64,000 nucleotides of DNA from an uncultured Pelagibacteraceae bacterium (GTDB lineage Bacteria; Pseudomonadota; Alphaproteobacteria; Pelagibacterales; Pelagibacteraceae). Under the pieces are notes generated by a model. It was given only the letters and a program-made list of their open reading frames with translations. It searched no databases and had not been told where the DNA came from. This document shows, piece by piece, positions 16,763 through 24,015 of the stretch (position 1 is the stretch's first letter; every line of letters starts with the position of its first letter). The DNA is taken from the NCBI GenBank assembly GCA_902596325.1, contig CACJTN010000002.1, positions 1 to 64,000 of the forward strand. Reading direction: 5' to 3'. The position numbers were made by a program, and so were the translations under genes.

Positions 16763-17107
16763 TTATCTCTGAAGTTTTTTCCAATTAGTATTATTTAATA
16801 AATTCTCAAGATTGTCTGAATTTCGATAAATAACACCTTTTGAATCTGTTATTAAGTATTTAAAATTTTTATTATTTGGTTTAAAATTTTTGCAAATTTT
16901 GTACATAGCATTTTCTGCTGTATTTTTAAAAACACTAAATCCAACTTGCTTAGCAGAAATTGTTAATCCATAGTCTTTCCAAGATCCTTCCGAGACCATT
17001 TTAGCATAAAGATTTAATATGATTTTTAGCTCTTTTTTTTCAAAAAAATTTTTTTTTCTATTTAAATCAAAATTATTATTGACTATAAGTTTTAAGTTAG
17101 TTTTCAT
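16763..17107 (-). CDS. DUF2794 family protein
   Basis: A 114-residue soluble protein of the alphaproteobacterial DUF2794 family. Recognisable features are F-x-K-x-EL-x-x-IL-x-LYAKMVSEGSWKDYG and then FSVFKNTAENAMYKICK, followed by a GVIYRNSDNLENLL tail. The family's role is unknown. The start is taken as the ATG at 17107; a TTG one codon earlier is also open. It overlaps the end of yciB by 11 bp, indicating translational coupling with that gene. Confidence 0.8.
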   Translation of the reverse strand: MKTNLKLIVNNNFDLNRKKNFFEKKELKIILNLYAKMVSEGSWKDYGLTISAKQVGFSVFKNTAENAMYKICKNFKPNNKNFKYLITDSKGVIYRNSDNLENLLNNTNWKKLQR

Positions 17108-17651
17108 CAATCTTATACTTGTTTATTAAACCTATTTGAAAAGCTGTAAATACAAAAGTTATAGGTAACAATCCCCAGACTTTAAAATTAACCCAAAATT
17201 CCTCTGATTGAGTTCGCCATACGGCTTCGTTTAGAATAGCTAATCCAAAAAAGAAGTAAATCCATCTATTTGTTAAAATCTTCCAACCTTCATCTTTAAG
17301 CGGTAAAGATTTACCTAAAAATTTTTTTAAAAGTGGTTCAGATGAAAAATATTTTCCAAATATTAATACAAATCCAAATAAAATATTAACTACCGTGGGT
17401 TTAATATAAATAAATATAGGATTGTCAAAATAAATTGTTAATGCTCCAAAAAAAGTAATTAATATTCCTCCGATAAGGGGAATCATTGGAATTTTTTTTT
17501 CTAAGAACCAAATAATTACAACCGCTATCAATGTTGCAACTATAAATGGTGGTATGGCGACTTTAAGATCTTTACCGCTATTATAATAAATACTAAAGAA
17601 AACCAATAACGGACCAAAGTCTGTGACAAATTTGATTAAAGATTTATTCAC
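17097..17651 (-). CDS. yciB: Septation protein A / inner membrane protein YciB
   Basis: A 184-residue inner-membrane protein with five or six predicted helices. The family pattern FVTDFGPLLVFF opens the protein, KPTVVNILFG is in the middle, and LTNRWIYFFFGLAILNEAVWR near residue 128 is diagnostic of YciB/IspZ, which affects septation and envelope integrity. It is divergent from hspQ with a 76-bp gap rich in T-tracts, and overlaps the DUF2794 gene downstream. Confidence 0.93.
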   Translation of the reverse strand: MNKSLIKFVTDFGPLLVFFSIYYNSGKDLKVAIPPFIVATLIAVVIIWFLEKKIPMIPLIGGILITFFGALTIYFDNPIFIYIKPTVVNILFGFVLIFGKYFSSEPLLKKFLGKSLPLKDEGWKILTNRWIYFFFGLAILNEAVWRTQSEEFWVNFKVWGLLPITFVFTAFQIGLINKYKIDEN

Positions 17652-17727
17652 ACTTCATATTAACAGATTAAAAAAACAATCATATTTTTTTTATTGATTT
17701 TTTTTAACAAATCCCCATACTAATATT

Positions 17728-18048
17728 GTGACTATTCAAAAAGCAAAATTCTCTATAGGTGATGTGGTAAAACACAGACATTTTGATTTCAGAGGCGTCA
17801 TATATGATGTTGATTTTGAGTTTAATAATTCTGAGGAGTGGTATCAATCTATACCTAAAAATGTAAGACCAAGAAAGGATCAACCATTTTATCATTTGCT
17901 AGCAGAAAACGATGAAATCACATACGAGGCTTATGTCTCAGAACAAAATCTGTTAGTAGATAACTCAGGTGAGCCTATAAAGCATCCTTTAATTAATGAA
18001 ATATTCTCAGGAAAAAGAGGATCGAGTTATTTTAAACCCTCCAATTAA
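17728..18048 (+). CDS. hspQ: Heat shock protein HspQ (YccV-like)
   Basis: A 106-residue cytosolic protein. It has the YccV/HspQ core: FSIGDVVKHRHFDFRGVIYDVD, then RPRKDQPFYHLLAE, TYEAYVSEQNL and HPLINEIF. In enterobacteria HspQ is a hemimethylated-DNA-binding, Lon-related specificity factor; here only homology supports this. The only suitable start is a GTG at 17728, with no strong ribosome-binding site. It is followed by the ccm promoter and hairpin region. Confidence 0.93.
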   Translation: MTIQKAKFSIGDVVKHRHFDFRGVIYDVDFEFNNSEEWYQSIPKNVRPRKDQPFYHLLAENDEITYEAYVSEQNLLVDNSGEPIKHPLINEIFSGKRGSSYFKPSN

Positions 18049-18101
18049 AATAGGTCAATTTTTCAACACATTTAACTCAAAACTTAGACATATCTAACTA
18101 T

Positions 18102-18107
18102 TATAAT
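18102..18107 (+). promoter_or_regulatory. Consensus -10 box upstream of the ccm operon
   Basis: An exact TATAAT at 18102-18107. No good -35 box lies 16-18 nt upstream. The expected transcription start, 6-7 nt downstream, falls at about 18114, the first base of a 12-bp stem, so the transcript would begin with the hairpin. Confidence 0.45.
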
Positions 18108-18113
18108 CTAATC

Positions 18114-18175
18114 ATTCTGGCCAAGGATACAAACTTTCTTCCTTATTTATCTCCCTCTGTGTTCTTGGTCAGAAT
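18114..18175 (+). ncRNA. Long 5' hairpin with pyrimidine-rich loop upstream of ccmC
   Basis: Bases 18114-18125 (attctggccaag) pair with 18164-18175 (cttggtcagaat) in a 12-bp stem with one G-U pair. The 38-nt loop (18126-18163) is very rich in C and T, with cttcctt and ctccctc. GC content in the stem is well above the surroundings. It is not followed by a T-tract, so it is more likely a 5' leader element or a small RNA than a terminator. The gap between hspQ and ccmC is 169 bp, the longest in the window with no gene in it. Confidence 0.5.
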
Positions 18176-18217
18176 TATATATAGAAAATATTTTCATAAT
18201 GATTATGTATCTTTTAA

Positions 18218-18913
18218 ATGAATATTTTTTATAAAATCAATAATCTAAGCTTTAAGGCTCAAAAATACGTTTTTTTTCTTTTTATAATAGTTTTTTCTAT
18301 AGGTATTGTTGAAGCCCTAGTGCTATCACCTGCAGATTATAAACAAAGTGATAGCGTTAGAATAATGTATGTTCACGTACCATCTGCATGGACATCAGTT
18401 GGTATATTTTCAGTGATAGCAATTTTATCTCTAGGTAACTTAATTTTTAAAAATAAATATTTCTTAACAATTGCAAAAAGTTTAGCCCCGTCTGGTTTAA
18501 TATTTAATATAATTGCTTTAGTTACAGGATCAATATGGGGCAGACCTACTTGGGGCACCTGGTGGGTGTGGGACGCAAGAATAACTTCTATGTTAGTACT
18601 TTGCATTTTTTATATTCTATACATTTTAAGTTGGAGGGTTTTTCAGAATAAAGAAAGTTTAAATAAAATTACTTCTGCAATATCAATCTTGGGCTTGATA
18701 AATTTACCTATTATTAAATTTTCTGTAGAGTGGTGGACAACGCTTCATCAACCCGCTTCAATTACTTTATCAGGATCTTCGATACATTCCTCAATGTTAT
18801 TGCCATTATTTATAATGACTGCGGCATTTGTACTTTTTTCCGTTCTAATATTTTTGATGAAATATAATACAGAACTGATAAAAATAAAAAATAAAGGCTT
18901 AGATAGAATATGA
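18218..18913 (+). CDS. ccmC: Heme exporter subunit CcmC
   Basis: A 231-residue, six-helix inner-membrane protein that presents heme to the chaperone CcmE during cytochrome c maturation (System I). The tryptophan-rich heme-handling WWD motif is visible as WGTWWVWDARIT (around residue 110), flanked by conserved periplasmic His (YVHVPSAW and WTTLHQPASI). First gene of ccmCDEFGH here, behind a consensus -10 box and a long hairpin. ccmA and ccmB, which usually precede it, are not in the window. Confidence 0.97.
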   Translation: MNIFYKINNLSFKAQKYVFFLFIIVFSIGIVEALVLSPADYKQSDSVRIMYVHVPSAWTSVGIFSVIAILSLGNLIFKNKYFLTIAKSLAPSGLIFNIIALVTGSIWGRPTWGTWWVWDARITSMLVLCIFYILYILSWRVFQNKESLNKITSAISILGLINLPIIKFSVEWWTTLHQPASITLSGSSIHSSMLLPLFIMTAAFVLFSVLIFLMKYNTELIKIKNKGLDRI

Positions 18914-19143
18914 CATTTGAAATTATAACAATGAATGGATACGGTTTATACGTATGGTCATCTTTTATTTTTACTTTAATAAGCTTTTTTGCTCTATATC
19001 ATGTAATAAAAATTCAATTAAAAAAAGAACAGGAAAAATTTAAATCTAAATACTTTGATTTAACTGAAGAAAAAACTGAGAGCGTTAAAAAACAGAAGAC
19101 CTATAAAGAAATATTGGCTTTTACAAATATATCAAAAATTTAA
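18910..19143 (+). CDS. ccmD: Heme exporter accessory protein CcmD
   Basis: A 77-residue single-pass membrane protein. CcmD helps release holo-CcmE from CcmABC. Supporting features are its position directly after ccmC (4-bp overlap), the NGYGLYVWSSF start of the transmembrane helix (conserved in CcmD), and a charged cytosolic tail. The tail is longer than in many CcmD proteins. An internal ATG at 18940 would give a shorter protein starting just before the helix. Confidence 0.85.
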   Translation: MTFEIITMNGYGLYVWSSFIFTLISFFALYHVIKIQLKKEQEKFKSKYFDLTEEKTESVKKQKTYKEILAFTNISKI

Positions 19144-19155
19144 TTTTAAAAATAT

Positions 19156-19575
19156 ATGTTTGGTAAAAAAGTAAAACTGAGAATTACTTTTTTATCTTTT
19201 GCTTTTGTTTCATTAATATTAATTGTATTTTTAATATTAAAATCATTAGAGGAGAATGTAGTCTACTTTAAGTCTCCAACAGAAATTAAAAATTTATCTG
19301 AATTAACAAATAAAAAAGTTCGAGTTGGAGGTATGGTTAAAAAAAACTCATTAGAGGTAAATGCTAAAGAAATCAGTTTCGTAATAACCGATTTCAAAAA
19401 TGAGATAAAAGTAACTTATTCTGGGATAGTTCCCAATCTTTTTGAGGAGGAGAAAGGTGTAGTAGCTGAAGGTTTTATTCAAGATAGAAAGTTTTTTGTT
19501 GCAAAAAAAATTTTAGCTAAGCATGACGAAAATTATATGCCTCCCGAAGTTAAAAAGGCATTAGAAAATAACTAA
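19156..19575 (+). CDS. ccmE: Cytochrome c maturation heme chaperone CcmE
   Basis: A 139-residue periplasmic heme chaperone anchored by one N-terminal helix (about residues 8-28). The OB-fold strands [14 protein letters not shown] and [14 protein letters not shown] are characteristic, and the covalent heme-binding His lies in [11 protein letters not shown], with the Tyr four residues later. It passes heme to CcmF. The stop codon overlaps the ccmF start region (TAATG at 19572-19577), typical of translational coupling. Confidence 0.97.
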   Translation: MFGKKVKLRITFLSFAFVSLILIVFLILKSLEENVVYFKSPTEIKNLSELTNKKVRVGGMVKKNSLEVNAKEISFVITDFKNEIKVTYSGIVPNLFEEEKGVVAEGFIQDRKFFVAKKILAKHDENYMPPEVKKALENN

Positions 19576-21443
19576 TGATTAACCAACTAGGTTATTATTC
19601 TTTGGTATTTTGTGTTTTATTTTCTTTATTTATAATTACAAAGTCAACAAGAGCAATCATTTCTAAAAATTCAAAATTTGATGGCATTTATTATAATTTA
19701 GTCTTTTTACAACTTTTTCTAGTTTTATTTAGTTTTTTTTGTCTAGTTTTTAATTTTATAGTTTCAGACTTTAGCAATGTAACCGTTTATAATAATTCTC
19801 ATACTTCTAAACCATTATTTTATAAAATATCTGGTGTATGGGGAAATCACGAAGGAAGCTTGTTACTTTGGTTGCTTGTATTAATATTATTTTTATTTTT
19901 ATTTATTCTAAATTCTAAAAAATCTGAAAATGGTTACAAATTATTAACAATAGTGTTTCAAGAAGTAATCATATTAGGATTTTTGCTTTTTATAATCTTT
20001 ACCTCAAATCCTTTTGAGTATTTATTTCCAACCCCAACAGAGGGTCTTGGACTTAACCCAATTTTACAAGATCCTGCGTTAGCCATTCATCCTCCTATTT
20101 TATATTTAGGATACGTTGGTACTTCATTAGTATTTTCTTCATCTTTAGCTGCCACTGTGAACAAAAGTATTAATTCTTATTGGGCAAAACATATAAAGAA
20201 ATGGATATTTGCATCGTGGATATTTCTAACACTCGGCATAATGCTAGGTTCAATATGGGCTTATTACGAACTTGGTTGGGGAGGATTTTGGTTTTGGGAC
20301 CCTGTAGAAAATGTCTCTCTAATGCCTTGGTTATGTTTAACAGCGTTATTACACTCGGTTTTAGTTTTAGAAAAAAGGAATTCATTGAAAAACTGGACAG
20401 TCATACTTTCTATCGCAACTTTTGCATTAAGTATGAGCGGAACCTTTCTAGTGAGATCGGGGATTTTAAACTCTATACACACATTCGCTAATGATCCCTC
20501 TAGAGGACTATTCATACTAATTTTTTTATTTATATTAATTTTATTAGCAATAATTATTTACTTTTCATTTGAAATTAAAAATCCAAATCCATCTAATAAT
20601 TTTTTTTGGCTCAGTAAAGAAACTGCAGTTTTAATTAATAATTGGTTTATGATGTATTTTTTATCTGTGGTGTTAATTGGAACATTGTATCCAATTTTTT
20701 TAGAGGTAATTAGTAATGAAAAAATTTCAGTAGGCGCTCCATTTTATCATAAATTAATGGTTCCTTTTTTGATACCTTTTTTTATTTTCATGTCTATTGG
20801 TCCTAGATTAAAATGGATTAAGGATAAGTTTACAAAAATAAATTACTATCAAATTTTAATACTTATTTTATCATTAGTCATATCTTACCTAATAGTTGAA
20901 TATTCTGGTGTTAAATATCTTTTTTCAACTATATTAATTTCAACTTCAATTTTTTTATTTTATAGCAGTGCGAGTGATCTTGTTAAAAAAAATATTCAGT
21001 TCCCTCAAAAAATTTCTCATTTTGCATTTAGCTTACTTATAATAAGTATTTTGGTTAATGGAATTTATTCAAAAGAGATTAATTCAAATATGAAAGTAGG
21101 TGATAATCTTACTTTCATGAATAAAAAAATTGAATTTAAAAGTATAAATTTTGAAAAACAGGATAACTATAATTTGTTGAGAGGATATTTTGAGATTACT
21201 GAAGAGGGAAAGATACCGATAAATTTTCAGCCAGAAATAAGAATATACGACCAACCCGTAATATCTACTAGTGAAGCAGATATTAAGACAAATTTATTGA
21301 ATGATAACTTTATTGTATTTAGTTTGCTTAAGGAGGGAGAGGTGTTTAACGTAAGATATCAACAAAAACCCTTCATGATCTGGATTTGGATATCGCTTAT
21401 CATGTTAGCATTCGGAGGTAGTTTAGCTTTAATAAAAAAATGA
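19575..21443 (+). CDS. ccmF: Cytochrome c heme lyase subunit CcmF
   Basis: A 622-residue polytopic membrane protein that attaches heme to apocytochrome c. The WWD domain is WGGFWFWDPVENVSLMPWL near residue 233. Upstream is the conserved GVWGNHEGSLLLW, and LHPPILYLGYVG-like (here IHPPILYLGYVG) follows. FLVRSGILNSIHTFA supplies another conserved His. About 14 hydrophobic segments and a periplasmic domain near residues 500-590 are seen. It overlaps ccmG by 4 bp. Confidence 0.98.
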   Translation: MINQLGYYSLVFCVLFSLFIITKSTRAIISKNSKFDGIYYNLVFLQLFLVLFSFFCLVFNFIVSDFSNVTVYNNSHTSKPLFYKISGVWGNHEGSLLLWLLVLILFLFLFILNSKKSENGYKLLTIVFQEVIILGFLLFIIFTSNPFEYLFPTPTEGLGLNPILQDPALAIHPPILYLGYVGTSLVFSSSLAATVNKSINSYWAKHIKKWIFASWIFLTLGIMLGSIWAYYELGWGGFWFWDPVENVSLMPWLCLTALLHSVLVLEKRNSLKNWTVILSIATFALSMSGTFLVRSGILNSIHTFANDPSRGLFILIFLFILILLAIIIYFSFEIKNPNPSNNFFWLSKETAVLINNWFMMYFLSVVLIGTLYPIFLEVISNEKISVGAPFYHKLMVPFLIPFFIFMSIGPRLKWIKDKFTKINYYQILILILSLVISYLIVEYSGVKYLFSTILISTSIFLFYSSASDLVKKNIQFPQKISHFAFSLLIISILVNGIYSKEINSNMKVGDNLTFMNKKIEFKSINFEKQDNYNLLRGYFEITEEGKIPINFQPEIRIYDQPVISTSEADIKTNLLNDNFIVFSLLKEGEVFNVRYQQKPFMIWIWISLIMLAFGGSLALIKK

Positions 21444-21970
21444 AATTTAAAAAATTAAATTTAGTTTTAATATTATTAATAACAATTTTAGTTTTTTTTG
21501 CTTTGTATTTAGGTATGAAAAAACAAAACTTGTATACCACTGATCATATCGTAAATAAGAAAATGCCTAACTTAATAAGTACGGAACTTTTTACTGGAGA
21601 GGAAAAGAATTTAAGTAAATTAGTTGCAAAAGAAAAATTTACAATTTTAAACATATGGGCATCTTGGTGTGCACCTTGTAGGTCAGAACATAAACATCTA
21701 ATTACTCTTTCCTCTAATAACAACTCAAAAATAGTTGGTTTAAATTATAAGGATAAGATTGAAAATGCTAAATCTTTCATATCAGAATTAGGTAATCCAT
21801 ATGATCATATATTGTTAGATAAAAAAGGTTTTATCTCAATAGATATAGGTGCATATGGTGTTCCAGAGACATATGTAATTGATAACACAAATAATAAAAT
21901 TATAAAAAAATATCTTGGACCTATTGATGAGTTTATTTTAGAAGAAATTATAAATATATTAAATTCATGA
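21440..21970 (+). CDS. ccmG: Thiol:disulfide interchange protein CcmG/DsbE
   Basis: A 176-residue membrane-anchored thioredoxin-fold reductant for apocytochrome c. One N-terminal helix (8-25), then NIWASWCAPCRSE with the active WCAPC motif, a YGVPETYVID cis-Pro region and a LGPIDE end. The length and motif are typical of CcmG. It overlaps ccmF upstream and ccmH downstream by 4 bp each. Confidence 0.96.
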   Translation: MKFKKLNLVLILLITILVFFALYLGMKKQNLYTTDHIVNKKMPNLISTELFTGEEKNLSKLVAKEKFTILNIWASWCAPCRSEHKHLITLSSNNNSKIVGLNYKDKIENAKSFISELGNPYDHILLDKKGFISIDIGAYGVPETYVIDNTNNKIIKKYLGPIDEFILEEIINILNS

Positions 21971-22353
21971 AAAAAATTTTTACATTAATAACCTTTTCTT
22001 TTTTACTTTTAATACTAATTAATAATTCAGTTTTAGCTGATAATAAAATTAGTAAAGTTGATTCAATTTCAAAAAACTTAAGATGTTTAATCTGCCAAGG
22101 TCAATCTGTGTATGACTCGCAATCTGAATTTGCGATAAGTGTTAAAGATCTAATTAAAAAAAAAATTGAAGAGGGTAATTCAGACAATGATATTTATGAA
22201 TATTTGAAAAATAAATATGGTAACTGGATAATGTATGAACCTGAATTAGACAAAAAAACACTTCTTCTTTGGATATTACCGTTGATTTTGTTTGTTTTTG
22301 GAGGTCTATTAATATTCAAAAAAGCATTTATAAATTATAATAAAAATGTTTAA
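21967..22353 (+). CDS. ccmH: Cytochrome c biogenesis protein CcmH (N-terminal, CycL type)
   Basis: A 128-residue protein with a signal peptide (1-24), the heme-ligation active site LRCLICQGQSV (LRCxxCQ), a three-helix periplasmic domain and a C-terminal transmembrane helix (LLLWILPLILFVFGGLLIF). This is the short CcmH/CycL form; the TPR-containing CcmI part found fused or adjacent elsewhere is absent. It overlaps the next gene by 8 bp. Confidence 0.95.
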   Translation: MKKIFTLITFSFLLLILINNSVLADNKISKVDSISKNLRCLICQGQSVYDSQSEFAISVKDLIKKKIEEGNSDNDIYEYLKNKYGNWIMYEPELDKKTLLLWILPLILFVFGGLLIFKKAFINYNKNV

Positions 22354-22855
22354 ATTTTTAAAAATATTTGTACTTTATTTTTTTCTTTCCTTGCCTGTAT
22401 ATGGTGAAGAGCAGAATAAATTTAAAAGTGAACATCAGTGGAATTTTTATTCCGGAATGTTTGATTTCAGTGATGATGGTGCAAAATCTACTTTATTTGG
22501 AATTCAACATCAAAATGAAAATCTTCTACGAGATAGTTTTCTAGGAACTCTCTCTCCTGTTACAGGTTTTATGCTAACAGCTGATAATGCAACTTATTTC
22601 TATACTGGTATACAAGCTGAATATAAACTTGGTTTTGTCAACTTTGTGCCGAGTTTTACCCCTGGTTTATATGGCGAAGGTGATGGAAAAGATTTGGGAC
22701 ACCTGATCGAATTTAAGAGCGAAGTACAATTATCCTTAGATTTATTTAAAAATTCTCAACTGGGCCTATCTTATAACCATATATCTAATGCAAGTCTTGG
22801 AGATAAAAATCCTGGGGCAAATAGTTATATGTTCAATTTTCTTCAAAAGTTCTAA
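22346..22855 (+). CDS. PagL-like lipid A deacylase (acyloxyacyl hydrolase) family outer-membrane protein
   Basis: A 169-residue outer-membrane beta-barrel candidate with a signal peptide (1-20, ending VYG) and a terminal aromatic signature (FNFLQKF). The PagL catalytic His and Ser correspond to His-Ile-Ser in YNHISNASLG, followed by NPGANSY. PagL removes the 3-O-acyl chain of lipid A. The third catalytic residue of PagL is a Glu further along; at the equivalent distance here I see Asn, so activity is uncertain. It is coupled to ccmH by an 8-bp overlap, probably only by packing. Confidence 0.65.
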   Translation: MFKFLKIFVLYFFLSLPVYGEEQNKFKSEHQWNFYSGMFDFSDDGAKSTLFGIQHQNENLLRDSFLGTLSPVTGFMLTADNATYFYTGIQAEYKLGFVNFVPSFTPGLYGEGDGKDLGHLIEFKSEVQLSLDLFKNSQLGLSYNHISNASLGDKNPGANSYMFNFLQKF

Positions 22856-22864
22856 AGAAACGTT

Positions 22865-24013
22865 ATGAGTTTAAAAAATTGTCATAACTTTCAAGATTTT
22901 AGGAGTCTTGCAAAAAGAAAATTACCATCACCAATATTTCACTATATTGATGGAGCAGCGGATGATGAAATAACATATAACAGAAATACTTCTGCTTTTA
23001 ATGATGTAGATTTAGTGCCAAATGTTTTGAGAGGAGTTGAAAGTGTTGACTTGTCGACAACTATATTTGGCAAAAAATTAGATTTACCTTTTTACTGTTC
23101 ACCAACTGCATTACAGAGACTTTTTCATTTTGATGGAGAAAGGGCAGTTGGTAAAGCCGCTCAAAAATTTAATACAATGTTTGGTGTATCTGCACTAGCA
23201 ACAGTCAGCGTTGAGGAAATATCCTCACTAATTGATACTCCTAAAATGTTTCAGTTTTATTTCCACAAAGATAGAGGTTTAAACGACTCGTGTTTAGAGA
23301 GAGCTAAAGCAGCTAAATTTGATGTAATGGCACTTACAGTTGATACTATAACAGGAGGCAATAGAGAAAGAGATTTAAGAACAGGTTTTACATCTCCACC
23401 AAAACTGACGTTAGCTAGCTTATTTAGTTTCGCAACAAAACCAATGTGGGGAATTAATTACTTAACAAAAGGTAAATTTGAGTTACCGCACTTGCAAGAT
23501 TACGTTGAGGAAGGAACAAGCACAAATACCTCAATAGGAAATTATTTTTCAACAATGTTAGATCAATCTATGAATTGGAATGATGCTGAAAAATTATGTT
23601 CTCAGTGGGGAGGTCATTTTGCTTTAAAGGGAATTATGAGTGTAGAAGATGCTAAAAGAGCAGTAGATATTGGTTGTACAGGTATTATGGTATCAAATCA
23701 TGGTGGAAGACAACTTGATGGATCTAGATCTCCGTTTGATCAATTAGCAGAAATTGTAGATGCTGTTGGTGATAAGCTAGACGTTATTTGTGAAGGTGGG
23801 TTTCAAAGAGGGACTCATATGCTCAAAGCATTATCGCTGGGTGCGAAAGCCTGTGCTGGAGGAAGATTATATCTTTATGCTCTAGCTGCTGCTGGTCAAG
23901 CAGGTGTTGAAAGAGCATTGGGTCAATATAAATCTGAATTAGAAAGAGATATGAAATTAATGGGTTGTACTAAAATTAGCGACCTAAGTAGAAAAAATCT
24001 TAGATTTAGATAG
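22865..24013 (+). CDS. FMN-dependent L-2-hydroxy acid oxidase/dehydrogenase (LldD-like), copy 1
   Basis: A 382-residue TIM-barrel flavoprotein oxidising L-2-hydroxy acids (lactate, glycolate or similar). Family catalytic residues are all visible: Tyr in HYIDGAADDE, Tyr in QFYFHKDRG, Asp in LTVDTITGGNRERD, Lys in ALKGIMS, and His/Arg in SNHGGRQLDG. No signal peptide; peripheral membrane association is usual for dehydrogenase forms. It is followed after 2 bp by a paralogue. The substrate cannot be assigned between lactate, glycolate and longer hydroxyacids. Confidence 0.9.
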   Translation: MSLKNCHNFQDFRSLAKRKLPSPIFHYIDGAADDEITYNRNTSAFNDVDLVPNVLRGVESVDLSTTIFGKKLDLPFYCSPTALQRLFHFDGERAVGKAAQKFNTMFGVSALATVSVEEISSLIDTPKMFQFYFHKDRGLNDSCLERAKAAKFDVMALTVDTITGGNRERDLRTGFTSPPKLTLASLFSFATKPMWGINYLTKGKFELPHLQDYVEEGTSTNTSIGNYFSTMLDQSMNWNDAEKLCSQWGGHFALKGIMSVEDAKRAVDIGCTGIMVSNHGGRQLDGSRSPFDQLAEIVDAVGDKLDVICEGGFQRGTHMLKALSLGAKACAGGRLYLYALAAAGQAGVERALGQYKSELERDMKLMGCTKISDLSRKNLRFR

Positions 24014-24015
24014 TA

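Noticed and set aside
17652-17727. T-rich tracts between yciB and hspQ, possible terminators
   Set aside because: No GC stem precedes the T-runs, and both flanking genes are transcribed away from this gap; it more likely holds divergent promoters that I cannot place with confidence.
18114-18175. Hairpin considered as a terminator for hspQ
   Set aside because: The 38-nt loop is too long and no T-tract follows; the TATAAT just upstream fits a transcript start instead.
20180-20491. 103-residue plus-strand frame
   Set aside because: Alternative frame inside the WWD region of ccmF; ccmF is intact across it.
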